Below are positions 23,961-34,928 of a stretch of DNA of 64,000 nucleotides, piece after piece. The translations under genes and the position numbers were made by a program. The notes beneath the pieces were generated by a model that made no database searches, had not been told where the DNA came from, and worked only from the letters and a program-made list of their open reading frames with translations. Origin of the DNA: Lantana camara (lineage: Eukaryota > Streptophyta > Magnoliopsida > Lamiales > Verbenaceae). The stretch spans positions 104,069,501 through 104,133,500 of the forward strand of contig CM074857.1 in assembly GCA_037501455.1 (NCBI GenBank), in the 5' to 3' direction. Within the stretch, counting starts at the first letter, position 1; each line of letters opens with the position of its first letter.

Positions 23961-24389
23961 ACTGACTCAAGGTGTATTAAATGAGAGTCTGTTGATATCC
24001 GTAGGATATAAGGTTTGATTTATCGACATTCAAATGTAAAGTAACATGAGATATGGTGTTTCAAATGGGGATTTCTTGGATTGTTTTAAGGTACAGGTTC
24101 AAGAGTTCCAATATAGACATCGGGTGAGTTTTGGTTTTGGATCCAACCATTATTTCCGATTGAAAATGTCCGGTGTTGATATTCCCGATGTCACGTTGAC
24201 CATTGCGAACCCATATGTCCATGTAGGTACACCGTACACTAACTCAAGGTGTATTAAACAAGAGTCTCCAGATATTTGTAGGATACAAGATTTGATTTAT
24301 CGATGCTCAAGTGCGAAGTAACGGTAGATATGATACTTTGTACACAGTTTTTTTTGAATTTTTTTAAGATACGGAGTTCGAGAGTTTCG
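23961..24389 (+). repeat. 277-bp tandem repeat, second unit split by the MULE
   Basis: Unit 1 (23961-24237) begins ACTGACTCAAGGTGTATTAA. Unit 2 begins ACTAACTCAAGGTGTATTAA at 24238 and continues to 24389. It resumes after the MULE at about 27133-27223 with GGGTTTTGGTTT, TTGAAAATGTCTAATATTGA and GTCACGTTGACC. Each of these has a counterpart in unit 1. Confidence 0.85.
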
Positions 24390-25241
24390 GGGAATATTGC
24401 AAAAATGGTATACCAACTGCGGTCATTTTGTAATTTTGGTACAATATCTTTTCTGGCAACAAATTTAGCCCACAATTCGAAAAAGTTGCAAAATAATGCA
24501 AATTTTGGCCGGAGCCCATAAAAGTCGCCAGAAATCTGACCTGTAATCTGACGTGCATGGCAAGATTCTTAATTGTGTGGCAAAACCGCTACTGCCACAT
24601 CAGAAACCACCCTATAGGGAAAATTGCAAAAATGGTATACCAACTCTACCGTTTCAGCGAATTTGGTATAATAAGTTTTCCGGTGGCAAATGTAACCCAT
24701 ATTTGTCAAAAAGTAATATTTTTTTTTTCTTATTTTGAAAAATGCATATTTATAAAAAAAAAAATCTCTTAAAAAATTCATATTATATATTTAAAAAGAT
24801 CATATAAGTAATAAAGAATCTAATAAAATGCCAACAAAATGGATTGAATTTTATTTATAATAAATAATAGTTGCTATATTTTAAAATATAAATATTATAC
24901 TATAATTATAAAATAAATAACTCTTACAAAAAAAAAGTTAAAAAATTAAAGAATAAATTGTTAATTTTAAAATATAAGTATTATATTAAAATTATAAAAT
25001 AAAAAAATATTAAAAATCCATATAGAATAACATAATTATTAAAATAATATTTAAAATTTTATTTTTAGAAAGGAAAAATATAAGCTTGGTAGAGTAATTA
25101 CCCCTCCACATTTTAAATTATTTCGTTAATATTTTTATTTTGTAAATATGTATAGATTCAAAGAATTATTATGAATATTTTTATGCTTAAATTACATTAA
25201 AAATTTATTATTTTTAATTTATGTGTATGATCAATAGATTA

Positions 25242-26088
25242 TGATAAGGCTGAAATCACGCGCGGATCAACGTTGTACACGTGTCGCCATCCGCGTACAC
25301 AGAGCTTGGACGCTCGCGTTGTCGGGATCGCGGATCAATCTAGCCCATACACTTGTTTACTAATCCAGGTCCATGCGCCTCGGCCTACTGTTCAGGCGAG
25401 CGGTTCAGGATGTCAAGGCCCGGCACTCATGCTACGGTCACTCAAAGTCACCCTTCCCAGGGAAACGCTTCACGAGGGCACCTCCCTCCTTACGCTCGAT
25501 TATTTGACGCTCGTAGGTCATCTGCCAGAGGAAACCCTCTCGTGCACCTCTTCAAGCGTCACCCACGCTCGTGAAAGATCTGTCCCAAGAGAGACATCCG
25601 TACGCCTATGACGAATCTTGAGTCTCCCGGCGCACGACTCTCGCCAACAACCTCTGACACACAGTGGTACGCACCTCGTACCAGACCCGTCGTCCTCTTT
25701 TCAGAGCCATCACTTTCATGCTGTCATAGGCTGCCACGTGTTAGGGCAACACAGGTTTGGGACCACTTAGTCAAAATGCCCTGACCCCTAACATATAAAT
25801 ATGGGGATGTACACACACTTACGCCTCAAGTCATCTTCTTCCACAAGAATACTCTGCATAAAACTGGGCATTTCCCTTGCTTTCCTTTCTTCTTCTCAAG
25901 CTCCACACTTCACGCACCTCATCTGCATCTCTGTTACACTTGCACTCTTGGTGTTATCCTAACTGGAAGAACTCACGCTCAAAAGGAAACCCAGCTCCTG
26001 AGACTCAACGCCTGTGATGGTCTCCCTTTCCTAAACAAATCTCAAAGTGTTTGGTGTTAAAACAACCCTCTAAGTTTCCGCACCATCA
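25242..26088 (+). repeat. Solo LTR of the Ty3 family, nested in the MULE
   Basis: It runs from TGATAAGGCTG to CACCATCA over 847 bp. It shares the G-box block (25733-25751), TATAAATA (25794-25801) and the 3' part (AACGCCTGTGATGGTCT) with the LTR at 8771. The flanks are GATTA before and GATTT after, which fits a 5-bp duplication with one later change. Confidence 0.9.
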
Positions 26089-26309
26089 GATTTTATTCTT
26101 GTTTTATATAACATTTAATATATATTTACAATTAATCATTTATTAATTTAATAAATAATAATATTTGTTAATATTCATAGATTGAAAGAACTCAATTTGT
26201 TAATAGATATTTGTTCTTACTGTGTAATATATATTTTGTATTTAGGGGAATATAATATATATATATATATATATATATTTGGTAATAATCGTTAATACAA
26301 TTTTTTTTA

Positions 26310-26640
26310 GAATTTGGCGCCGGCACCACTGTCATAGGTAGCTTCCAGTCGCCCTCCTCCCAGCTCTGCCACCACGAGGATAGTCTACCTCCACCACCAA
26401 ATTCGCTCACGACCACCAAATCCACCACCACCACAAAAATATTTACACACAAGAATGGGTCTGATGCTGAGGCAAAGGCAGAGGAGGCATGAGCAGATCT
26501 GAGGGGAAAGGGCGAGCGGTGGCCCTTAGGCCTTGGTACAGTGGAAGAAGAGAATGGTGAGAGAGAGGGAGAGAAGAGGAAGAGATCGGAGGCGGAGGGG
26601 TAGGTGGAGGGTGGCGCTTGAGGTATTCTAGGGTTCTTCA
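26310..26640 (-). other. GC-rich coding-like stretch inside the MULE, possible captured gene fragment
   Basis: A - strand ORF (26641-26192) translates to a Ser/Pro-rich sequence (ASDLFLFSPSLSPFSSSTVP...). Its base composition is far above the AT-rich surroundings and resembles a plant 5' UTR or first exon. Mutator-like elements commonly carry pieces of host genes. The source gene is not recognised. Confidence 0.35.
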
Positions 26641-27249
26641 ATTTATCTTCCTTTTTTTCAAAGAAATGTCTGTGAATGTTCGAATGAGATGAGCCTCTTG
26701 GGTTTTCAAATTTTTATTTTGTTTTTCTTATTTACGTGTTTGAATTTATGGGATTATTATGGGTCGGGTCTCCGGCGAAAATTTGCATTAAATTATAACT
26801 TTTGGACAGATATATGTTACATTTGCCACCGAAAAACTTATTGTACCAAATCCGCTGAAACGGTAGAGTTGGTATACCATTTTTGCAATTTTCCCTGTAG
26901 GGTGGTTTCTGATGCATGTATCAGTAGCGGTTTTGCCACACAATTAAGAATCTTGCCACGTCAGATTTCAGGTTAGATTTCCGGCGACTTTTATGGGCTC
27001 CGGCCAAATTTTGCATTATTTTGCAACTTTTTTCGAGTTGTGGGCTAAATTTGTTGCTAGAAAAGATATTGTACCAAAATTGCAAAATGGCCGCAGTTGA
27101 TATACCATTTTTGCAATATTCCCAGAGTTTCGATTGTACCTCCGATGGGTTTTGGTTTCCCATATCCGACCATTTTCTATTGAAAATGTCTAATATTGAT
27201 ATTCTCGAATGTCACGTTGACCGCATATCATGTATCGAAAAATTCATCG

Positions 27250-27405
27250 CTATGATGTACGGACACTTCTAAAAATATCATTTTGTTATATCGTATTGTG
27301 TTGGACACTCGTATTCGCACCGTATCTGACTCTCTTCATATGAGAAATTTAAAAAAAAATTATATTATCGTACTCCTATCACCGTGTTCATATTCGTACA
27401 TCATA
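27250..27405 (-). repeat. Dispersed GATACGGA-type repeat, copy 2
   Basis: The opposite-strand counterpart of 23317-23480 (AAAAATATCATTTTGTTATATCG ... GTTGGACACTCG ... TATTCGTACATCATAG). Confidence 0.6.
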
Positions 27406-27867
27406 GTTCAATCGTTATGGCGTCAGTCACGCCCCTGCGTCAAGCTAAAATGATTATACAACGGTATCAACCTTCAAAGAATATTGATCACAAGATCATT
27501 AGGTTTAGCTGACATCGTCCCCCAAACAAGAGTACCTTTCAGTACTCAAATCATTTGAGCTTTGAAATGAGTTATATAATTTTTCCTCATACCATAGGGC
27601 ATATCTTTTCTTTTCTTTTTTTTTCCCCCTTATAAACATAGCTCAAATTTGGTATTGGGCCACGTGGACCACATAAATTAATTCTTATAAAATTGCTCAT
27701 CTAAGTAAGCAAATAATTTATTGTAAAAATACATGGTTTAAATTCCATTTTACTTTATATATTTAGGTTACGCTACATGAAAACTGTCAAAAAAAAAAAA
27801 AAAAAAAAAAAACGAAAATTTCCAAAAAAAATAAAAATTTCTGTTTTCGTCAATATGTTAAACATAG

Positions 27868-27975
27868 TTTTTTTTTTTTAATACGCACATCCAAATGGGA
27901 TTCGAATCCGGGACATTGCCTTGAAAAACGAACGCGTCCCATTAACCACTTAAACTAACCCATGTTGTCAGTACG
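27868..27975 (-). mobile_element. tRNA-derived SINE
   Basis: The - strand reads GGGTTAGTTTAAGTGGTTAA (A-box-like TAGTTTAAGTGG, 27946-27957). It then has a B box GGATTCGAATCC (27898-27909) and ends in a poly-A tail (T run at 27868-27879). Flanks are GTTAAACATAG (27857-27867) and GTTAACATAG (27976-27985), a near-identical target duplication. About 108 bp; RNA polymerase III boxes internal; no coding. Confidence 0.8.
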
Positions 27976-28398
27976 GTTAACATAGTTATTTGTATGTAAA
28001 CTAATTAAATTTATTCCTGTGGTTACTAGTTAAAGCACAAAATTATTTTCTAGAAAATAAAATTTGAAATTTGTGCTCTTCTTTATAGTGTGATCATCTT
28101 TATGTGAATTCTGCATCAGAATTGTCTGCCTAAGAAACAATGGTGGATACAACGAAGCATTCCACTTGCCTTAAATTGTGAATCAGATCACAACAATGAT
28201 TTCGTGACCAAATTAACCCTACATTTGCAATATTTTCTTAGGAAACCTATATTCATTTAAATGTTTAAACATAGGACGGAGCTAGGGTTTAATAGTGATA
28301 GAAACGAGATTAAAATTTTCAAAAAATCAAAAATTTTAGTACACTTTCTTTTTCCCTCATCATAGCACTAATGGTGTAGCTCATATACAAGTTAGAAA

Positions 28399-30601
28399 CT
28401 AGCATAAACCCCGTGCTTTAATTTGCACGGAGTATTTAACAGTAAATAAAATATTTATACATAAATTTTTAATTATATATACTAAAAATCTTTAAGTTGT
28501 TAATTTTTAAAGCTATAAATAATGAATTATTAAAATCATTAAATCAAATACACATGCTTAAATAGAACCAAAGCTATAGCTAATGAATTCTTTCATTTCT
28601 GATCATAGATGTTGCCTTCATTGGTTTTTTCATTATAAAGGATAAAAATACAATTTTACAGAAATTAATATAAAAGAATAATGATTAGAAACAAACAACT
28701 GGCTAAAGAAAAATATTTCTAGTTATTTACTATGCTAACTACTTTTTTGATATTTTGGTAAGCGGCAACAATATCAAGTAAATAAAGGTAATACAGAATT
28801 AAAGCGTGCGTTACAACTCACAAACAATAATTACATTTAAATTAATTGCTACAAAATCATTTCCTGTGGATAATATAAGAGAGTGAATTAATTAACATAG
28901 AGATAATGTTGGATTTAGTCAAGTTCTAAAAATAAGTTAAAAAAGAAGTGGAGAAATGAAAATAAAAAATAAGACAAACTATGTGATATGAAATATTTTA
29001 TATAGGTGCTCCGTAAATATTGTAAAAAATGATAATAAAATTAAAAGCTAGAAAAATAGAAATAAAAATTAGATTAGGAAAAAATAATAGAATTACAAAA
29101 AAAAAAAAATTATATAAATAAAATAAAATAATAAATCGAATAAGTGATAAAATAATAAATCTATAATGTTAGATATTCGAAAAAGTTTCGTACAAAGAGG
29201 TAATATACGTAAAATAAATTTTATTTTAGTGATAAGAGAATTCTAAATGATCAAACAAATGACATATTTTATTTTGACAGATATTAAATAGCTAATCATC
29301 GAAAAATGAAATTAAACAAAACTACGAAAGGGGCGGGTGAAACTCAAATATTAAAAAATTAAAAACAAACATAACTAACTAACTCATCGAGAATTTAAAA
29401 GAATTATAAAAACTGCGAAAATTGGAGGCAATAAAATTGATAATATCCAAATCTTTTAGAGTAATTTTGGTATAAATCCATGCTAAGTAAACTAAATATT
29501 GTATTATTTTAACTATTATATAAATCTAAATTAAAGAGAAAACTAATTTAATTATAAAGTTGTATAAGCAATAGAAAATAAGGATAAAGTGTTAAGGAAT
29601 TAAGGACAAAACTAAAGTTTAAATTCACAAAGCATCAATGTCAATAATTATATGCTTGAAAGTTACAGTATTGTAATATAAGAAGAACAAAAAAAAAAAA
29701 AAGAGAATAGATTGAAAGAAAGTGATGTCAATGATTATATGTTTTAAAGCTACAATGTAATATAAATAGGAAAAAATATAAGTAGATTGACAGCAAGTGA
29801 TGTCAAAATTCTTTTTTCAGAAAAATTATTTACAAACTTATCAACACAATTTTATTACAAAACAGATGTGTAACTTGAAAGAAAATGTTCAGTGGTTTAT
29901 ACCTCAGTATAAAGGAATTTCAAGACTTGATCTCCTTCCAAATTTATCTGCTCAATGATTATTCCAACATGACCATGAAAAAAATGGAATAATTTATTAA
30001 TATAATAAACACAAAGTCATCGATGCAATGAATATATATTTGAAAATCACAATATAATATAAGAAGAAAAAGATGAGAGTAAATAAAAAACAAATGCCAA
30101 CGAATATATATTAAAGCCACAATATAATATAAGAAGAAGAAAAAAATGAGATTCGATTGAAAGCCAGACATCGAAAGGAAAAAATGAGAGTGTGTAACAT
30201 AAAACTTGTGGAGTATTAATATAGAACAAACAATTAATAAAAAGAAACCCTAAAAGAATAAGGAAAAATAACTAAATTGAATAATTTCTTAAATCAAGGA
30301 GATAATTAATAAGATTCATGTGCATTTAATGAAAAACAAAGCTTAAAAGAGAAAATTAAGGAAAACTAATTAAATTGAATGATTTTTTTTAAATTAAAGA
30401 GATATTGAATGATTTCGTAAATTAAGGACATAATTAATAAGATTTATGTGTATTTAAAAATTCAATCATTTTAATTAGCATTAAACAATTTACCATTAAA
30501 TTATTTTATCAATTAAAATAATTCAAAATTCTAGAAAATTAGTATTTGGTCAAAATTGATATAATTGAGTCACACGGCACCTTTCCTATATACAATCTCG
30601 A
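28399..30601 (-). mobile_element. Second non-autonomous Helitron, related to the first
   Basis: On the - strand it starts TCGAGATTGTATATAGG at 30601 after A. It ends with hairpin CCGTGC...GCACGG (28430-28411), short spacer, CTAG at 28402-28399, then T. Its 5' subterminal region (about 30500-30570, ATTTTCTAGAATTTTGAATT on the - strand) matches that of the Helitron at 14460. It is 2.2 kb, AT-rich, with no Rep/helicase ORF; internal A-rich runs only. Confidence 0.78.
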
Positions 30602-31689
30602 TCTATGTTGGATCCAGAGATTTTTCTTTGTTTACTTTGAGTGGTGCAATTTACGTATCAGTCGAAAATACGATTTCGATCTACGTAAGTATTTCAAAGA
30701 TTTTGGTGTTGCTCACATATTAGTTAGGTTTCGATTAGCTTTGCTATAAAATTCCCCTTTGAGGGTTTTGGTTGTCAAAAAAAAAAAAAAAAGATTTTTC
30801 TCCATATATATATGTTTTAAATGGTGTTCCCAATCGTATATCAGTTAAAAATACGGTTTCAACCTGGGTCGGTAATTGAGTTTTTCAGGGTGTCTGCTTA
30901 ATTTGCGGATAATTAGGGAAACCTAATTAGTAATTAACAACAGAACTCCCCCATTTTATGCCCAATTAAGCAGACAAAATGCCAAGAGACAAGGGCAAAA
31001 GTTTGTGGTTATACTTATGGAGTGTGATTAGGCTAAATCACAAAAAAATAATTTTGTCGGATTCATGTCTCCATTTAATCCAACTTATGTAATGAAAATT
31101 AGTTATTACGTCAAATTGGTGGTTGCATGAGACTGACGTACACCACTCACTAGTCACTAGATATGCTTGTTGCCTTTGTGGCTAACACTATAACCCTAAG
31201 TTGGATTTCATTTTTATTCTCCTTGTGTGGATTAATGTTTTTATTTAATTTTTCTTAGGTTTGTTGGATATTTTAAATTACTATTATGAAATAAAATTTA
31301 ATGACTTTTTTTGGGACCAATGGGTTGAGCCCAAAAAGGGATATTTGGCTTGTTGGGCTGACGGTCGATAGCCCAATGGGTTTGATATGCTTTTTTCACG
31401 TAATCTGCATCGGGATGATTAAGTTTAAGTCGAACGAACTATAAAAGTTGTATTGAAACACAAACAATTTAGTCCTCTCCTATGCAGCTATGCTCATCAG
31501 TTATCATCCTCTCACTCTCACTCTCACACACACACATGCAGTCCTCATTCAAGAAGTAGGCAGAAAGTAGTTGGCTCTCACCTCTTTACTGGGTCAGTAA
31601 GAGTTAGGTAGCGAAGTTATTCATACGCTCCCCCACTGTGAATCAATCAATCACTCGAAAAACCCAACAATCTCTCTGATTTCCAGGCG
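30602..31689. other. Intergenic region and 5' flank of the strictosidine-synthase-like gene
   Basis: No gene is seen. A CT/CA-rich stretch (about 31511-31537) lies in the probable 5' UTR. Confidence 0.6.
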
Positions 31690-34581
31690 ATGACACCCGC
31701 CGGAATATTCGCCGCTATATGCCTCCTGCTGGCGGTTTACTGCAGCGTGGACCCCTTCAATCACTGCCCCATATCCGAATTTCCCGACTTCCAGTCGGTT
31801 GAAGTTGAAGTGCCTGCGTGGTCCGACATCCCTGTTGAACGTGACCAGGAAAACCTGCTCCAGAAGTCGGAAATTAAGTTTGTGAACGAGGTTCAGGGGC
31901 CTGAAAGCATGGCTTTTGACCCCATGGGTCGTGGCCCTTATACGGGCGTGGCTGACGGGAGGATCGTGTTCTGGGATGGTGAGAAGTGGAATGATTTTGC
32001 CTATACTTCGGCTAATCGGTGAGTGTGGAGGGATTTTTGGGTTTTAATTGGCTTGGGTGTGTTATACTGCCTTGTGTTTGATGAATGTTGAAAATGAACT
32101 CGGTTGTTTAGTTGTGTTCGTTTGAGCTGTAATTGTGTGTCTGTTTGAGGATTGAATGATTGCTGTTTGGTTTTGGTTAAAGTACTGAATTTGCGATGTG
32201 CTTTTTGGATTAAGTCATTGTGTGTGGCTAAGGAGATGGCTCTTGATGCTTGCTATCTCTGGCCAGATTATAAGTTTTTCCTTTCTTGTCTATCTGTCTC
32301 TAACAACTTGAACGTCACAGCCCAAGAGCGATTCGTGGTGCTTCGTCTTGAGTTGATTTCTTGGTTCTTCATGTTGTGATTTTAGTGTTTGTGCAATTTA
32401 AGGTGTTAATACACTTGTTTGTTCAATGCGGGCTTTCGTGTGGGGGCGTTTCGGTAACTTTCTTGTTCCTGTTTCCTGTTTCCTTTTTCTGATGATGCCT
32501 CTGGTAGATTTTTCCATCTGTAGTACAATATGTTGAATCTTTCTAATTTTGCTCTGAAATCTCAAAAGCTGCTTTCTTGAATTTTGAGGTAATGGACCCT
32601 AATCGAAATTGCTGTTCTATATTGGTCATGGTTTATAGAAACAATTTGGAAGTTGCTTTTCATCCTTTATTTCAGGTCGGGCCTTTGTGGGACAAAACCC
32701 TCGCTACTGAGCTACATGAAGAATGAGCATATCTGTGGCAGGCCATTGGGGCTGAGATTCGACAAAAGAAATGGTGATTTGTACATTGCTGATGCTTATT
32801 TTGGGCTGATGAAAGTTGGCCCACAAGGTGGTTTGGCAACGTCCCTTTCCACCGAGGCTGAAGGAGTTCCGTTGCGGTTTACCAATGACTTAGATATTGA
32901 TGATGAGGGAAATGTTTATTTCACTGATAGCAGCACTAATTACCAAAGAAGGTAGATAAAACTATGCTGATTTTCAACTCAGTATTGCTTTCTTTGGAGC
33001 ACTAATTACCAAAAAAGGTAGATAAAATCATGTTGATTTTCAACTCAGTATTGCTTTCTTTGGAGGGAATAATGTCGGTCTATAACCTTCACCGTTTTTC
33101 AAATTACGCATACGCATACCTCCTTATAACTTATCTTCACCTTAGTTTTAATCAACTCTCTGAAATTCTCCTTATTTAGATTTTGTAGCATTGATAAACT
33201 TGGTGGTGAATTTGTATGTATCAGCATCTGTAAATATTACTTGTTCTGCAGGAACTTCATCCAGTTAGTTATGTCCGGAGAGCGTACTGGAAGAGTGCTG
33301 AAATATAATCCTAACACTAAAGAAACCAGTGTTCTCGTTCGAGGTCTTCAATTTCCAAATGGTGTTTCCCTGAGTAAGGATCGCTCGTTCTTTCTGTTTT
33401 GTGAGGGTGCCATTGGAAGGTATGCCCACTTTTTCATCCTAAATATTCTTCTTACTTCACTATATTTGGAGTACCGAATGCCTTGGTAATTTATAAAAAG
33501 CTGCATATATATGTTTAGAGTTTACTAACCCACGAAATCTGCTCGGCACCAACTACTGTTAATCCGTGGATTCGTTAATTAATTATTAAAGAAACTGTAG
33601 AAGAGCTATAAAGGGGGTGGAAAAAGAATAAGAAAAGAATGTGTGTGTATATATATGTATCTGAACTTCCATTTTATTATACATATAGATATTGCAGCTG
33701 CAATCAATGTAAAGAATTTTAGCATCAATCACTTGTGTTCTTTGAAGTGTCGGCGAATTCTAAAAGAAAGTGTATCTTTCTATTTTTAGCTTTATGAAAA
33801 GCAGAAATTGAGTGTACTGTTTTGTTGTTTGTGCTTAAAAATGATCTAAAAGAAGCTAGAAGCTAGAAGTGCTTGTGTTTTTTTCTCCGAACATCCTCAC
33901 AGTTTGCAACTTTAGTGCTTTACCCTGTCCTTCGACTTCTCCAAAAATGAAATTTTTTAAAATTACCCCCCACCCCCCTCTCATTTCCAAATTTCAGACC
34001 ATTTTACAAATTTGAGCACTCACTCTTATCTTCGGATTTATGTTCCTTTTTTGTAGAGAATTCTGTTTAACATCTCTACACTACCTACCCGAGTACATTT
34101 CCTTATCGCAAAAAAATCACTACCGCGAACCAAAACTAACTTTTGCATGAAAATAAACTCTTCACTCTAATTTCACAGGTTGCGCAAGTACTGGTTGAAG
34201 GGCGAAAAGGCAGGGACCACAGAGGTTTTCGCTATCCTACCTGGATTTCCCGACAATGTGCGCACAAATGAAAAGGGCGAATTTTGGGTCGCACTCCATT
34301 CTCGTAGAAACATGTATGCTTACTTCTTTGCTCTGCACCCAAAACTCCGAAAACTATGGCTGAAGCTTCCAATTCATACAAAGATACATTATCTTCTGCA
34401 AGTTGGAGGACGTATGAACGCGGTGGTTGTTAAGTATAGCCCGGAAGGTAAAATTCTACAGATTTTGGAGGACAGACAAGGAAAAGTAGTTAGAGCAGTG
34501 AGTGAAGTGGAGGAGAAGGATGGGAAGCTTTGGATGGGGAGTGTTTTGATGTCGTTTGTGTCGGTTTACTCCTTGGAGTGA
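31690..34581 (+). CDS. Strictosidine synthase-like (SSL) protein, 6-bladed beta-propeller, 391 aa
   Basis: Four exons: 31690-32018, 32676-32951, 33252-33419, 34179-34581. All joins are GT-AG and keep frame. The N-terminus (about residues 5-19, IFAAICLLLAVYC) is a signal peptide or membrane anchor. Family blocks include GPESMAFDP near 74, FTNDLDIDDEGNVYFTDSS, YQRRNF, SGRVLKY-like SGERTGRVLKYNP, QFPNGVSLS, LPGFPDNVRTNEKGEFWVALH and a C-terminal DGKLWMGSVLMSFVSVY. The length fits plant SSL proteins (roughly 370-400 aa). True strictosidine synthase joins tryptamine and secologanin. Most SSL proteins are not shown to do so, and I would not assign that activity. Probably a secretory-pathway or endomembrane propeller protein of unknown substrate. 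The 5' leader is CT/CA rich. Exon 2 ends inside a 66-bp tandem duplication. Confidence 0.88.
32933..33064 (+). repeat. 66-bp tandem duplication across an SSL splice donor
   Basis: Copy 1 (32933-32998) contains the end of exon 2 and its donor AAG|GTAGAT. Copy 2 (32999-33064) repeats both in the intron, with a few changes. The second donor copy would add 66 bases, but these include an in-frame TAG just after the first donor. Confidence 0.92.
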
Positions 34582-34928
34582 AATTTTCAGACAAGTTGTT
34601 GTTGATGATGATCCTATTAATTTTATCTTCAGTTGTTTTCTTAGTTAATTAAGGAATTTTTTCAGAATAATGATATTGATCTGAATCCCTCTTGTCACTT
34701 CGGGACGTGTGTGTTTTTATAAAAAAAAAATTATAGTTTTCTGTTTGATACGAGATATTCAGAATTTGCCTTCAAAGTTATTTTTAGTTAATTAAGTGTT
34801 TCACACAATGGTGGTAGTGAGCAATGTTCGGATTGCCCCGGGAAAATACCCTCGAAGGTGTGTGCTAAAAAATGTATCACAAAATCAAAGACTCAAGAAG
34901 CCTGACCATCATCCGTACAAGGAAAAGG

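Larger units (their letters stand above)
24390..27123. mobile_element. Mutator-like element with long inverted arms, containing a solo LTR
   Basis: The ends are GGGAATATTGCAAAAATGG and its inverse. A perfect 9-bp duplication AGAGTTTCG (24381-24389 and 27124-27132) flanks it. The inverted arms extend over about 320 bp (24390-24711 against about 26800-27123). Each arm contains a second internal copy of the end motif (GGGAAAATTGCAAAAATGGTA at about 24616). No transposase ORF is visible. The centre holds a solo LTR (25242-26088) and a GC-rich, coding-like stretch (26310-26640). Without the LTR and its duplication the element would be about 1.9 kb. Confidence 0.9.

Noticed and set aside
27898..27957. 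A tRNA gene on the - strand
   Set aside because: A and B boxes are present but no acceptor stem or cloverleaf pairs; the poly-A tail and target duplication fit a SINE.
31690..34581. True strictosidine synthase of alkaloid synthesis
   Set aside because: Only the general SSL propeller blocks are visible and no pathway genes surround it; SSL proteins of this type lack proven synthase activity.
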